Below are positions 43,009 to 52,245 of a stretch of DNA of 64,000 bases, in pieces; the first letter of the stretch is position 1, and the number at the start of each line of letters is the position of its first letter. The stretch lies in contig NZ_CP095413.1 in the NCBI RefSeq assembly GCF_023016285.1, positions 3,861,001-3,925,000 on the forward strand. Reading direction: 5' to 3'. Under the pieces are notes generated by a model that ran no database searches, was not told where the DNA came from, and was given only the letters and a program-made list of their open reading frames with translations. The translations under genes were made by a program, and so were the position numbers. This DNA comes from Muricauda sp. SCSIO 64092 (GTDB lineage Bacteria; Bacteroidota; Bacteroidia; Flavobacteriales; Flavobacteriaceae).

Positions 43009-43052
43009 ATGGAAAGGATAAATGTGAGCAACAATTTAGCTAAGGTTATCAT
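42990..43052 (-). CDS. Possible 20-aa hydrophobic peptide (SPFH leader)
   Basis: ATG (43052) to TGA encodes MITLAKLLLTFILSILAVLL, a single transmembrane-like helix, just before the SPFH gene and overlapping the hairpin at 42974-43008. It may be a microprotein or an uncoded coincidence in AT-rich leader DNA. Confidence 0.25.
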   Translation of the reverse strand: MITLAKLLLTFILSILAVLL

Positions 43053-43391
43053 GATCGATTGTTTTTTGATACTGAGTTATTCTGATCCTCAGTTTTGATT
43101 GATTTAAACTCCGTTTTTGATTTGTTTTTTCAATATATCATGATAATTATCATACTTACAAATATTTTGATGCTAAATATTGAAATTGAATATAAATATG
43201 TAAGTAAAAAAATGAAATTTGTTACAATATTTTACACTACTCCTTGATTAAAGTTTATAAATGTAAATACAGAATAAGGTTTTCACTCCAAACTGTAGGT
43301 TTTGTAGGGGGTTTTTAAGGGATTTTTCAAAAACCAAGGGGCATTTCGTTTAAAAAATGGTGTTTTTTTGCGTTTTCGTTTTTTGATCAAC
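43053..43391. other. AT-rich intergenic region
   Basis: Nothing coding is visible. The stretch is strongly AT-rich and presumably carries the SPFH promoter at its left side; the right side is the downstream region of the M56 gene. Confidence 0.5.
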
Positions 43392-43422
43392 AAAAAAAGC
43401 CAACCGTTTTAGGGTGGCTTTC
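43392..43422 (-). terminator. Terminator of the M56/BlaI operon
   Basis: AAAGCCAACC / GGGTGGCTTT stem (one mismatch) with flanking T tract on the minus strand, about 25 bp past the M56 stop. Confidence 0.7.
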
Positions 43423-43447
43423 TGAGTGGAAATGGAATGTTTTTTGG

Positions 43448-45163
43448 CTAGTTTTTCGCCTTGGTGGTAAACTCGACCACTCCGTTCTTAGCTTTTCTAC
43501 CATATTTTTTTGTGGCCGCTTTCCCCTTAAGGACATTTACGCTTTCAACTTCATCCGGTGACAGTTGTTTTACCTCTTTTTTGGAGGATTCCTTTCCATT
43601 AATTACGTACAGCGGTTCTTTTCCATCGGTATCAACATAGAAGAAACCGTTGTCCCCACTAAGTACTTCAATATCGGAATCATCGTCCGAGTCCTTTACA
43701 ACCATTACCTGTTTCCCATTTTTGGCTTTGTGTTTGCTGATTTTATATGGTTTTTTTGCGTTTTCGTCCGCATCTACGGAAATATACATGTGTACACTTT
43801 CATCATGGTCCTCGTCCACATGAACCTGTATATCGTGCTCTTGTAGCTCACTTTCGTCAACCTCCTCACCATTGATGAAGACTTTGCTTACGCCATCCTC
43901 TTTTTTGATCACTACTTCTTTAGGTTTATCATCCCCAGTACTCACCCAAACCCTGTTTTTATTTGTAAACACATTTGTGGTTTGCGATTTGTATGCCCCT
44001 TTGGAGCCGATGGAAACCAAATTGTTTTCAACATCGACCAATATGAACAATGGGGAAATCCCATTTTTGGTATCCGATGTATTGTGGGAGTTATTAAAAG
44101 CAGCACCGTTTTTGCCAATACCGGATACATGCAGGGAAATATCAATGATTTCCCGGTTATCATTGCGAACGGTGGTGTAACTAAAGTCAACATCATCTTC
44201 GGCCAGGGTTTTCTTCATTTCCCTAAGCTCATCGTCAGAGGTGTCCTTATTGATGATGAGTTCGACCTTTTTGTAGGGTTCAACCCCATTTGGACTGTTT
44301 TCATTTGGAAACTGATAGACCGTTTCCGTGTTAAAACCTACTAAGAATACGACTAAAAAGGGCAATACAATGAGGGATTTCAAGGCCTTCATTTGTTTTG
44401 ATTGATTTTTGTTCAACATGACTATTCGTTTTTTGATTAATGAATTATAGAAAGAATTTGTGATTGAAAATTGATACCCTGTTGCTTGATTGACCATCAA
44501 ATATTGATAGGATTTTCTATTGAACGTATGAATGGCTTTCGCGTCGGCCAAAAACTCCAGGTTCTGTTGTACCTTCTTTTGGTAGATCCAAATCAAGGGA
44601 TTGAACCATAGCAATACCTTTAATAGTTCTGCCAATAGCACATCTACGCTATGCCAATCCCTGGCGTGTACTTTTTCATGGGCCAGAATGGCCTCCAGTT
44701 CGTTTTTATGAAATTGATTGGGATTGTAAAAAAGACTTTTAAAAAAAGAAAAGGGCGCTATTTTTTCCCGGGTCTCTACGTGCAACAAATCGTCTTCCTG
44801 CCACGTACGCCCATTTTTGTAGAGTCTTTTCATGGATTTCAATTGTATAAGAAAACGTATGAGGAAAAAGAAGCATCCCAGAATATATATAAAGAGTAAT
44901 AGGAACACCCAAGTGGGGAGGGTAGGATCCAAGGGAAGTACATTTGTAATGGATTCCCCATTGTCCTGGGTAGGGACCAATTGAAGGGATACCGTACGCT
45001 TTAATTTAAGGAATGGAAGTAATGCGGCGGTCAAAATACCCAATATTAGGAATAGCCTATTTTCACTAAAAGTAGTTTCCCGTTGCAGGAACAAGCAATA
45101 GGTACACCAAAATAAAAGTAGGATTCCGGACGACTTTAAAAGATAAATAGCAAATTCCACCAT
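43448..45163 (-). CDS. M56-family (BlaR1-like) membrane metallopeptidase with TonB-plug-like C-terminus
   Basis: A 571-aa protein. Four transmembrane helices cover about 5-105 and 265-290. The zinc motif HEKVH is at 162-166. After the last helix comes a large periplasmic part, and the C-terminal 50 residues (YVINGKESSKKEVKQLSPDEVESVNVLKG) copy the plug motif of TonB-dependent receptors. It follows the BlaI-like gene with a 1-bp TAATG overlap. In BlaR1/MecR1 systems the peptidase cleaves the BlaI repressor on sensing a signal. The plug-like tail suggests a signal or partner at the outer membrane instead of a beta-lactam. Confidence 0.9.
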   Translation of the reverse strand: MVEFAIYLLKSSGILLLFWCTYCLFLQRETTFSENRLFLILGILTAALLPFLKLKRTVSLQLVPTQDNGESITNVLPLDPTLPTWVFLLLFIYILGCFFFLIRFLIQLKSMKRLYKNGRTWQEDDLLHVETREKIAPFSFFKSLFYNPNQFHKNELEAILAHEKVHARDWHSVDVLLAELLKVLLWFNPLIWIYQKKVQQNLEFLADAKAIHTFNRKSYQYLMVNQATGYQFSITNSFYNSLIKKRIVMLNKNQSKQMKALKSLIVLPFLVVFLVGFNTETVYQFPNENSPNGVEPYKKVELIINKDTSDDELREMKKTLAEDDVDFSYTTVRNDNREIIDISLHVSGIGKNGAAFNNSHNTSDTKNGISPLFILVDVENNLVSIGSKGAYKSQTTNVFTNKNRVWVSTGDDKPKEVVIKKEDGVSKVFINGEEVDESELQEHDIQVHVDEDHDESVHMYISVDADENAKKPYKISKHKAKNGKQVMVVKDSDDDSDIEVLSGDNGFFYVDTDGKEPLYVINGKESSKKEVKQLSPDEVESVNVLKGKAATKKYGRKAKNGVVEFTTKAKN

Positions 45164-45522
45164 TAGTTGTTTTTTTCGATGAGCTTAATGATTTCCTTGA
45201 GTTCTTCAATCGATATTTTTTCTTCCTTGGCAAAGTGTGAGACCAAACTCTTGTACGAATTATCATAAAAATCCACTATGGACGTATTTACATAGACCTT
45301 TCTGTAATGCTCTTTGGAAATTGTGGGGTAGTATCGATGTGTATTTCCAAAGGCTTCATGATCAACATATCCCTTTTCCTGAAGGTTTCGGACAATGGTT
45401 GATAAGGTATTGTAGTGGGGTTTGTCCCCCTTTATTTCCTGAAGGATTTCCTTGACAAAGGCTTTTTCAAGCTTCCAGAGGATTTTCATGATTTCCTCCT
45501 CTTTATTGGTCAATTTTTGCAT
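45163..45522 (-). CDS. BlaI/MecI/CopY-family repressor
   Basis: A 119-aa repressor with a winged HTH: LTNKEEEIMKILWKLEKAFVKEILQEI and HYNTLSTIVRNLQEKGYVDHEAFGNTHRYYP are classic for the family. Its C-terminal helix is the dimer and cleavage region. It controls itself and the M56 gene. Operator candidates lie just upstream. Confidence 0.95.
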   Translation of the reverse strand: MQKLTNKEEEIMKILWKLEKAFVKEILQEIKGDKPHYNTLSTIVRNLQEKGYVDHEAFGNTHRYYPTISKEHYRKVYVNTSIVDFYDNSYKSLVSHFAKEEKISIEELKEIIKLIEKNN

Positions 45523-45557
45523 GGGTCACATTTTGATCTGGTAAACGTAAAAAGAAT

Positions 45558-45593
45558 TTTATAGTTATTCAACTATATTTATAGTTATTTAAC
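45558..45593. promoter_or_regulatory. Candidate BlaI operator
   Basis: TTTATAGTTATTYAAC is repeated at 45558-45573 and 45578-45593 (20 bp apart). The first copy includes a perfect inverted repeat ATAGTT-ATTC-AACTAT (45561-45576). The element lies between the BlaI gene and the divergent antiporter gene, so it could affect both. Confidence 0.6.
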
Positions 45594-45674
45594 GAAAATT
45601 TTAGTTTTTTATGGGAAAGCTTTTTGATGAAAGCCATTTCTTCTTGCCATATATTTGTCGCAAATACACTATCC

Positions 45675-46613
45675 ATGCTCGATGTGCTTTTTGTTATTGG
45701 GGGATTGACCTTCCTGATTGTAGGTGGTAATTGGCTTTTAAAAGCCGCGGTGGCCCTTTCGCTAAAACTTTCCATTCCAAAAATTGTTATTGGGATGACC
45801 GTGGTTTCCTTCGCCACTTCGGCACCGGAATTAATTGTAAGTATAAAGGCGGCGTTGGATGGTTCACCGGATTTAGCTTTGGGTAATGTAGTAGGTTCCA
45901 ACATTGCCAATCTCGGGTTGGTCCTTGGGGTGACCGTGATATTGGGGAGTATAGATGTGAAAAAAAGTTTTTACACCACGGACTGGCCCGTTATGATGGT
46001 GGCCTCATTGCTCTTTGTGGCATTTATTTATTTTGATGGACAGTTACAACAGTATGAGGGGATTATTATGGTCATCTTTCTCTTTTTGTTTCTGGTCTAT
46101 TTGTTGCGTTTCCAAAAAACGGCCGTCGTGGATGAAGTTCCGGAAGACGATGTCCCCATGCCATTGTATAAGACGGTTTTACTTCTTGGACTTGGTGGCG
46201 TGGCCCTTTGGGGCGGCTCGGAGCTGCTCATTCAGGGGGCCAAAAATTTAGCGACCTCCCTGGGGGTTACGGAAAGGGTCATTGGGGTAACGGTGGTTTC
46301 GGTAGGGACCAGTATCCCCGAACTGGCCGCGTCCATTATTGCCGTATTAAAAAAGGAAAAGGCCATTTCCGTAGGAAACCTGATTGGCTCAAATATTTTC
46401 AATTTACTGGCCGTATTGGGTATTACATCCACTATAACCCCAATACGTGTTATGGACGACGGATTATTGACCAATGATATCTTTTGGATGTTGGGGATTT
46501 CATTTCTGGTGCTTCCCCTGGTCTTTTTTCCCAAAGGATTACGATTGGGATGGCGCGATGGTTTGATCCTCCTTGCTTCCTATAGCACATTTGTATATTT
46601 CACTTTGGCCTAG
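45675..46613 (+). CDS. Calcium/sodium antiporter (CaCA family, YrbG-like)
   Basis: The start at 45675 (MLDVLFVIGG) gives 312 aa with about ten transmembrane helices; the longer frame to 45624 adds a polar tail foreign to the family. The two inverted alpha repeats are visible: SFATSAPELIVSI with GNVVGSNIANLGLVLG, and SVGTSIPELAASI with GNLIGSNIFNLLAVLG. These hold the acidic ion ligands. It exchanges Na+ or K+ for Ca2+ across the inner membrane. It is divergent from the BlaI operon. Confidence 0.95.
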   Translation: MLDVLFVIGGLTFLIVGGNWLLKAAVALSLKLSIPKIVIGMTVVSFATSAPELIVSIKAALDGSPDLALGNVVGSNIANLGLVLGVTVILGSIDVKKSFYTTDWPVMMVASLLFVAFIYFDGQLQQYEGIIMVIFLFLFLVYLLRFQKTAVVDEVPEDDVPMPLYKTVLLLGLGGVALWGGSELLIQGAKNLATSLGVTERVIGVTVVSVGTSIPELAASIIAVLKKEKAISVGNLIGSNIFNLLAVLGITSTITPIRVMDDGLLTNDIFWMLGISFLVLPLVFFPKGLRLGWRDGLILLASYSTFVYFTLA

Positions 46614-46765
46614 GACCAGTGGTCAAACTCAGGGCTAAAGGATAGTTCCTATTCGCACTTCTCCCATTTCCCCACGTATTCGTTTATGGATTATGGACGA
46701 TTTTTTCCCAGAGGTTTTATGGAATACCCAAACAAATGAACCCGCATTTCGCAGCAATGAAAGCA

Positions 46766-46805
46766 TAAAAAAACCGCCCAATTGACTTTCATTTGGGCGG
46801 TTCTT
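46766..46805. terminator. Bidirectional terminator downstream of glnA (GSII)
   Basis: AACCGCCCAA (46772-46781) pairs with TTGGGCGGTT (46793-46802), A/T tracts outside. Serves the minus-strand glutamine synthetase. Confidence 0.9.
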
Positions 46806-46831
46806 ACACTATACAACAACTAATTTATTCA

Positions 46832-47842
46832 CTAAACATCTGCAGACTTCACGGTCTTGATGATTCGGGCAGCTACTTTGTACGGGTCTGCATTGGAAGC
46901 AGGTCTTCTATCTTCCAACCATCCTTTCCAGCCACTTTCAACGGTAGCAATTGGAATACGGATGGAGGCACCACGATCGGAAACCCCATAACTGAACTCG
47001 TCAATGGATTGTGTTTCATGAAGACCGGTCAAACGCTGGTCATTAAACTCACCATAAACTTCAATATGCTCTTTTGTAACAGGTCTGAAGGCCTCACAAA
47101 TTTTATCATAGGTATCCTTATTGCCCGCCGTTCTCAATATGGAATTGGAAAAATTGGCGTGCATACCGGAACCGTTCCAGTCCCCTTTAATAGGTTTTGG
47201 GTGGTAATCAATATAATAATCATATTCCTCGGTCAAGCGGTCCAACATATAACGGGCAACCCAGATTTGGTCACCGGCACTTTTGGCGCCCTTGGCAAAG
47301 ATTTGAAATTCCCATTGTCCGCAGGCCACTTCCTGATTGATTCCTTCAAAGTTCAAACCGGCTTCAAGACAATAGTCGGCATGTCGTTCCACAATTTCAC
47401 GTCCATGGGTGTTCTTTCCTCCTACGGAGCAGTAGTACAACCCTTGTGGCCCTGGATAACCACCTACGGGAAAGCCCAAGGGAAGCTGGGTATGTGTATC
47501 CATTATAAAATACTCTTGCTCAAAACCAAACCAAAAATCATCATTTTCATCATCTATGGTAGCACGGGAGTTGGATACGTGGGGAGTTCCATCGGGGTTT
47601 AATACTTCTGCCATGACCAAATACCCATTTGCCCTTGCAGGATCGGGATAGATGGCAACAGGTTTCAACAAACAGTCAGATGAACCTCCTTCTGCCTGCT
47701 GGGTGGAACTACCATCAAAAGACCAAATAGGGCAGTCTTCCAACTTACCGCTAAAGTCTTTTTCAATTTTAGTTTTACTTCTCATGTTGGCCGTAGGAGT
47801 GTACCCGTCCAACCAGATGTACTCTAATTTTGCCTTGCTCAT
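46832..47842 (-). CDS. glnA: Glutamine synthetase, type II (eukaryote-like)
   Basis: A 336-aa GSII: SKAKLEYIWLDGYTPTANMRSK, WSFDGSSTQQAEGGSSDC (beta-grasp), GFEQEYFIMD, WNGSGMHANFSNSIL and RLTGLHETQSIDEFSYGVSDRGASIRIP are all GSII-like. It joins ammonia to glutamate using ATP. It lies back to back with a type III enzyme. A -7 box TATTTTTG (47879-47886, minus) is found 36 bp upstream. Confidence 0.95.
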   Translation of the reverse strand: MSKAKLEYIWLDGYTPTANMRSKTKIEKDFSGKLEDCPIWSFDGSSTQQAEGGSSDCLLKPVAIYPDPARANGYLVMAEVLNPDGTPHVSNSRATIDDENDDFWFGFEQEYFIMDTHTQLPLGFPVGGYPGPQGLYYCSVGGKNTHGREIVERHADYCLEAGLNFEGINQEVACGQWEFQIFAKGAKSAGDQIWVARYMLDRLTEEYDYYIDYHPKPIKGDWNGSGMHANFSNSILRTAGNKDTYDKICEAFRPVTKEHIEVYGEFNDQRLTGLHETQSIDEFSYGVSDRGASIRIPIATVESGWKGWLEDRRPASNADPYKVAARIIKTVKSADV

Positions 47843-47878
47843 AACTATGGTTGTTACTTAAAAAAATTTCTTAAGCGC

Positions 47879-47886
47879 CAAAAATA
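47879..47886 (-). promoter_or_regulatory. -7 box of glnA
   Basis: TATTTTTG on the minus strand fits TAnnTTTG; no clear -33 TTTG. Confidence 0.5.
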
Positions 47887-47950
47887 ATTTTTTTTGCTCT
47901 TATCATGAATATTTAGGGGTTTAAATAGTCAAAAGTTATTAAAAATGAGT

Positions 47951-47974
47951 TTACCCCCATTTTTTTGAGGGTAA
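47951..47974. promoter_or_regulatory. Palindrome between divergent glutamine synthetase genes
   Basis: TTACCC / GGGTAA with a 12-bp spacer in the 208-bp intergenic region. A possible operator shared by both genes. Confidence 0.35.
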
Positions 47975-48017
47975 TTTGAGAAAAAAGCATTTTTTTTCAT
48001 TCATATTATTAAATTGT

Positions 48018-48025
48018 TAATTTTG
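48018..48025 (+). promoter_or_regulatory. -7 box of the type III glutamine synthetase gene
   Basis: TAATTTTG fits TAnnTTTG, 26 bp before the ATG. Confidence 0.5.
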
Positions 48026-48050
48026 ACCTCCATTGAAAAAGGGATTTAGC

Positions 48051-50234
48051 ATGAAGATGAGATTTGAAGCACTTGCAGAAAGCGATAAACGTCAGATAAT
48101 GGCAATTTCGGAAGATAAAAAACGGTCGGAATTGTTTGCGCAAAATGTTTTTAATGACCGCAAAATGCAGCAGTTTTTAACTGAGGAGGCCTATGGTAAA
48201 GTGCAATCCGCAATATTTTCCGGAAGTAAAATAGATCGAAAAATTGCAAATCAGGTCGCTGAGGGGATGAAGGCCTGGGCGTTGTCCCTGGGAGCAACCC
48301 ACTATACCCATTGGTTTCAGCCATTGACCGGGGCTACGGCTGAGAAGCACGATGCCTTTTTTGATTTGAAATCGGATGGCAGTGCTTTGGAAAAATTCGG
48401 CGGGAACCAACTGGTACAACAAGAGCCGGATGCCTCCAGTTTTCCAAGTGGAGGAATCCGAAACACCTTTGAGGCCAGGGGATATACGGCATGGGATCCT
48501 ACCTCGCCCGCTTTTATCTACAAGACCACGCTCTGCATCCCTACTGTTTTTGTAGCCTATACGGGAGAGGCATTGGATAACAAAGCCCCCTTGCTGCGGG
48601 CCCTACATGCCGTGGATGAGGCAGCCACCTCGGTGGCCCAATATTTTGATAAAAACGTCAAAAAGGTGTATGCCACTTTGGGTTGGGAGCAGGAATACTT
48701 CTTGGTCGATAAGGCTCTGGCACAGTCCCGACCGGATATTTTGATGACCGGACGTACCCTGGTTGGAAACCATGCCGCAAAAGGCCAACAGTTGGACGAT
48801 CACTATTTTGGGGTCATTCCCAGTCGTGCATTGAGCTTTATGAGCGATTTGGAAAAACAATGTATGGTTTTGGGTATTCCAGTAAAGACCAGACATAATG
48901 AAGTAGCTCCAAATCAATTTGAGCTTGCTCCGGTCTTTGAAGAAGCCAATCTTTCCGTGGACCATAATTTGTTGTTGATGGACGTTATGGAAAACATTGC
49001 AAATCGACATGGATTTAAGGTATTGTTCCATGAAAAACCCTTTGCAGGGATCAATGGCTCTGGAAAGCACAACAACTGGTCCCTGGCAACGGATACCGGG
49101 GTCAATCTTTTGAGCCCGGGAAGTACGCCCATGAAAAACCTACAGTTTCTAACGTTTTTTGTAAATACCATAAAAGCGGTGGATAATTACGAGGAACTTT
49201 TGCGTTCCTCAATTGCTTCGGCAAGTAATGACCATCGTCTGGGTGCCAATGAGGCACCACCATCCATTATTTCTATTTTCATTGGAAAGCAATTGGCCGG
49301 TGTTTTGGATGAATTGGAAGGGGTTTCCCAGGGTAAACTTTCGCCTCAGGAAAAAACCGAACTTAAACTGAATGTGGTTGGGAAGATTCCGGAGATCCTC
49401 CTGGACAATACAGATCGGAATCGAACTTCCCCTTTTGCCTTTACGGGCAATAAGTTTGAGATGCGCGGGGTAGGTGCAAAGATGAATTGTGCCAAACCCA
49501 TGACCGTTCTCAATACCATTGTTGCCAAACAGCTAACGGATTTTAAAAAAGAGGTGGATGCGTTGATCGATAAGAAAAACCTTAAAAAGGATGAGGCTGT
49601 CTTTAATGTGCTCCGCGAATACATCAAAACTTCCAAACGTATTCGGTTTGATGGGGACGGATACAGTTTTGATTGGCAGGAAGAGGCCCGAAAACGAAAA
49701 TTGAGCAACAATAAGAATACCCCGGAAGCACTGCAAATATTGACTTCCAAGCAAAGTTTGGAACTTTTCCAGGCCACTGGGGTCATGAATGAGGTGGAAC
49801 TTAAGGCCCACCAAGAGGTGGAGCTTGAAAACTATGTCTTTCATCTACAGATCGAGGGCAGGATTTTAAATGAATTGGTCTACAACCATGTGATGCCCGC
49901 AGCCCTTCGATACCAAAACCTATTACTGGAAAATGTGGCAGGTCTTAAAGAAGTTTATGGAGCGGCACACAAGAACATAACTCAACCACAATTAAACATC
50001 CTGGAACAAATAGGGGAACATCTCACCGATGCCAAGAAATTGACGGATGCCATGATGGATGCCAAGAAGAGGACCGATAATATGGGAAGTATTGCCAAGA
50101 AGGCCAAGACCTATTGTGACACGGTAAAACCTTATTTTGATAAGGTTAGGGAACATGTGGATGCGTTGGAACGGTTGATTTCGGATGATCTTTGGCCCCT
50201 CACCAAGTATAGGGAACTGCTTTTTGTGAAATAG
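48051..50234 (+). CDS. glnN: Glutamine synthetase, type III
   Basis: The ATG at 48051 (MKMRFEALAESDKR) is preferred over a TTG at 48033; 727 aa, the usual GSIII length. The GSIII N-terminal domain (HYTHWFQPLTGATAEKHDAFFD) is followed by the catalytic motifs LGWEQEYFLVD, NEVAPNQFELAPVFEEAN and NGSGKHNNWS, and by the long C-terminal GSIII extension. GSIII is the main assimilatory enzyme in many Bacteroidota. It is divergent from GSII. Confidence 0.97.
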   Translation: MKMRFEALAESDKRQIMAISEDKKRSELFAQNVFNDRKMQQFLTEEAYGKVQSAIFSGSKIDRKIANQVAEGMKAWALSLGATHYTHWFQPLTGATAEKHDAFFDLKSDGSALEKFGGNQLVQQEPDASSFPSGGIRNTFEARGYTAWDPTSPAFIYKTTLCIPTVFVAYTGEALDNKAPLLRALHAVDEAATSVAQYFDKNVKKVYATLGWEQEYFLVDKALAQSRPDILMTGRTLVGNHAAKGQQLDDHYFGVIPSRALSFMSDLEKQCMVLGIPVKTRHNEVAPNQFELAPVFEEANLSVDHNLLLMDVMENIANRHGFKVLFHEKPFAGINGSGKHNNWSLATDTGVNLLSPGSTPMKNLQFLTFFVNTIKAVDNYEELLRSSIASASNDHRLGANEAPPSIISIFIGKQLAGVLDELEGVSQGKLSPQEKTELKLNVVGKIPEILLDNTDRNRTSPFAFTGNKFEMRGVGAKMNCAKPMTVLNTIVAKQLTDFKKEVDALIDKKNLKKDEAVFNVLREYIKTSKRIRFDGDGYSFDWQEEARKRKLSNNKNTPEALQILTSKQSLELFQATGVMNEVELKAHQEVELENYVFHLQIEGRILNELVYNHVMPAALRYQNLLLENVAGLKEVYGAAHKNITQPQLNILEQIGEHLTDAKKLTDAMMDAKKRTDNMGSIAKKAKTYCDTVKPYFDKVREHVDALERLISDDLWPLTKYRELLFVK

Positions 50235-50282
50235 GGGAAGCCGTGCGGTTACCACAAAATTGGGAATCCATATTTTTGATTT

Positions 50283-51272
50283 ATGGAATTACTGTTAAAG
50301 GATATTCAAGCGGCCAAAAAGCGAATCGACCCGTACATCAACAAAACCCCAATCCTTTCTTCGTCCCTGTTGAACACTTGGTTGGGCCACGACATTTTTT
50401 TTAAATGTGAAAACTTCCAAAAGATTGGGGCCTTTAAGGCCAGGGGAGGTTTGAATACCGTGGCTTGGCTTATGGAAACCGGTCAAAAACCGAGGCGTAT
50501 TGTGGCCAATAGCTCTGGAAACCATGCACAGGCGGTGGCCTATGCTGCCCAACAATTTGGAATCCCTGCAACTATTTTTATGCCGGAGTATTCGTCCCAG
50601 GTCAAAATTCAAGCCACGCAATCGTACGGCGCCAAAGTGGTTTTAAGTAAAACGAGGGACCTTACGGACCAGTTGGTAAAGGAAGCGGCCAAAGAGGAAG
50701 GCACCTATTGGATACCACCATTTAACCATGGGCAGGTTATCTGCGGGCAGGGTACGGCCGCATTGGAGGCCTTGACCGAATTGGATGCCATTGATGCGGT
50801 TTTTACCCCCTGTGGCGGTGGTGGATTGACCTCGGGAACCTTGATAGCTACCCGGGCACTTTCCCCAAAGGCCCAAATGTTTGGAGTTGAGCCCCTAAAT
50901 GCCAATGATGCCGCAGAGTCCCTACGTATGGGAAGTATCCAAAGGCTAAAGGCCATTCCCGATACCTTGGCGGACGGGGCCATGACCATGGCCGTGGGTG
51001 ACCTCACTTTTAAATACCTCAAACAGTTGGACGGCTTCTATGAAGTGGAAGAGGATGACATCGTGTACTGGACACAATGGTTGACCCATCTGCTCAAGTG
51101 CCGTTTGGAACCCACCTGTGCCATGCCCATGCAGGCGGTGGTGGAATGGTTACGGCACCAAAAAACAAAGAAACGTGTCCTGGTCATTGTTTCGGGTGGA
51201 AATATGGACCAACCGGCTACACAAAAAATTTGGGAGACCGATTGTTTAACATCGGTACCCGCCATCCCATGA
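50283..51272 (+). CDS. PLP-dependent serine/threonine dehydratase or serine racemase
   Basis: A 329-aa fold type II PLP enzyme. K52 in GAFKARGG binds PLP, NSSGNHAQAVAYAAQ holds the substrate, and CGGGGLTSG (about 178-186) binds the phosphate. The absence of a C-terminal ACT-like domain separates it from biosynthetic IlvA and points to catabolic threonine dehydratase or serine racemase. It lies 48 bp after the type III glutamine synthetase, co-oriented. Confidence 0.85.
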   Translation: MELLLKDIQAAKKRIDPYINKTPILSSSLLNTWLGHDIFFKCENFQKIGAFKARGGLNTVAWLMETGQKPRRIVANSSGNHAQAVAYAAQQFGIPATIFMPEYSSQVKIQATQSYGAKVVLSKTRDLTDQLVKEAAKEEGTYWIPPFNHGQVICGQGTAALEALTELDAIDAVFTPCGGGGLTSGTLIATRALSPKAQMFGVEPLNANDAAESLRMGSIQRLKAIPDTLADGAMTMAVGDLTFKYLKQLDGFYEVEEDDIVYWTQWLTHLLKCRLEPTCAMPMQAVVEWLRHQKTKKRVLVIVSGGNMDQPATQKIWETDCLTSVPAIP

Positions 51273-51332
51273 GAAAAAGATAGGCCTATACGGTCATTTA
51301 TACTGCTTTTAAATTGAGCACAATAGTTAATC

Positions 51333-52058
51333 ATGAATGATCAATACGTTGAAAACCATAGTATTGGTGATATCAACGCAGGGGTAAAAACAAGGAAAAT
51401 GAAAGACGCATCCATCATAAAAGTCCAACAGGAATACATCAATAAAATTAAAGGGACAAAGGAAAAATATTACATAGTCCATCAAGATATGGAAATGGTA
51501 ATCTTACCCAAAGTGTTTCCTCCCTATGTAGATAGTCATCTAATGATTGCTTCCATTGATATTCCTGATAATAGTGTAGTCCTGGACGCATGCTCCGGAT
51601 CGGGGATTATCGCACTTCACGCCAGTAGGAAGGCAAAAATTGTATACGCTACCGATATCAATCGTCATGCAATTGAAAATATAAATGAAAATATTGCCCT
51701 TCATGGATTACATGATAAGGTAAAAGCATTTGAAGCAAATATTTTTCCACCTCATTCAGGTTTAAAATTTGATATCATAACCATAAATCCTCCGTATACC
51801 GATCACAAAGCACTTGATATCGTTGAAAAGTCAGTGTGGGATGAAGACCATAAATCATTAAAACATTTCTTTGGCAAGGTGTCAAGATACTTGACTAAGA
51901 ATGGGAAAATCTATTTGGGTTGGGCAGATTTTGCCGATGTAAAAGTGATATCGAGCCTTTGCCAACAGCATCATTTAAAAGAAAGGATTGTTGGGGAAAC
52001 AAATGACGATAAAAGTCTGTTTGTTGTTTTCGAAATCTCCAAAATGGACAATTTGTAA
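51333..52058 (+). CDS. SAM-dependent methyltransferase (NPPY type)
   Basis: A 241-aa class I methyltransferase: SAM-binding VLDACSGSGIIALHAS near 83-98, an acidic ATDINRHA at motif II, and NPPY at 152-155, the motif of amino-methyltransferases acting on a planar nitrogen (HemK/PrmC, RsmC, adenine-N6 enzymes). It is shorter and lacks the N-terminal domain of PrmC. The target is uncertain: protein glutamine, RNA or DNA. Confidence 0.8.
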   Translation: MNDQYVENHSIGDINAGVKTRKMKDASIIKVQQEYINKIKGTKEKYYIVHQDMEMVILPKVFPPYVDSHLMIASIDIPDNSVVLDACSGSGIIALHASRKAKIVYATDINRHAIENINENIALHGLHDKVKAFEANIFPPHSGLKFDIITINPPYTDHKALDIVEKSVWDEDHKSLKHFFGKVSRYLTKNGKIYLGWADFADVKVISSLCQQHHLKERIVGETNDDKSLFVVFEISKMDNL

Positions 52059-52245
52059 TAGGGTCATAGGGTTGTTGGGATGCTACAAAAAAGGAGTGGG
52101 ATTCTACTTGTCTGAATTTAAGGCAAGGGCACTATGGAGTTTAATTTACACGGGTAATTGGCGGGCAAGTAACAGCAATTGGCTATTTTTAAATCGATAA
52201 ATCCCCGACCATTGGCAACAAACGGAAAAAATAACGTAACCAAAA

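Noticed and set aside
48033..48050. TTG start for glnN
   Set aside because: The ATG at 48051 gives the usual GSIII N-terminus; the upstream codons add an atypical lysine-rich start.
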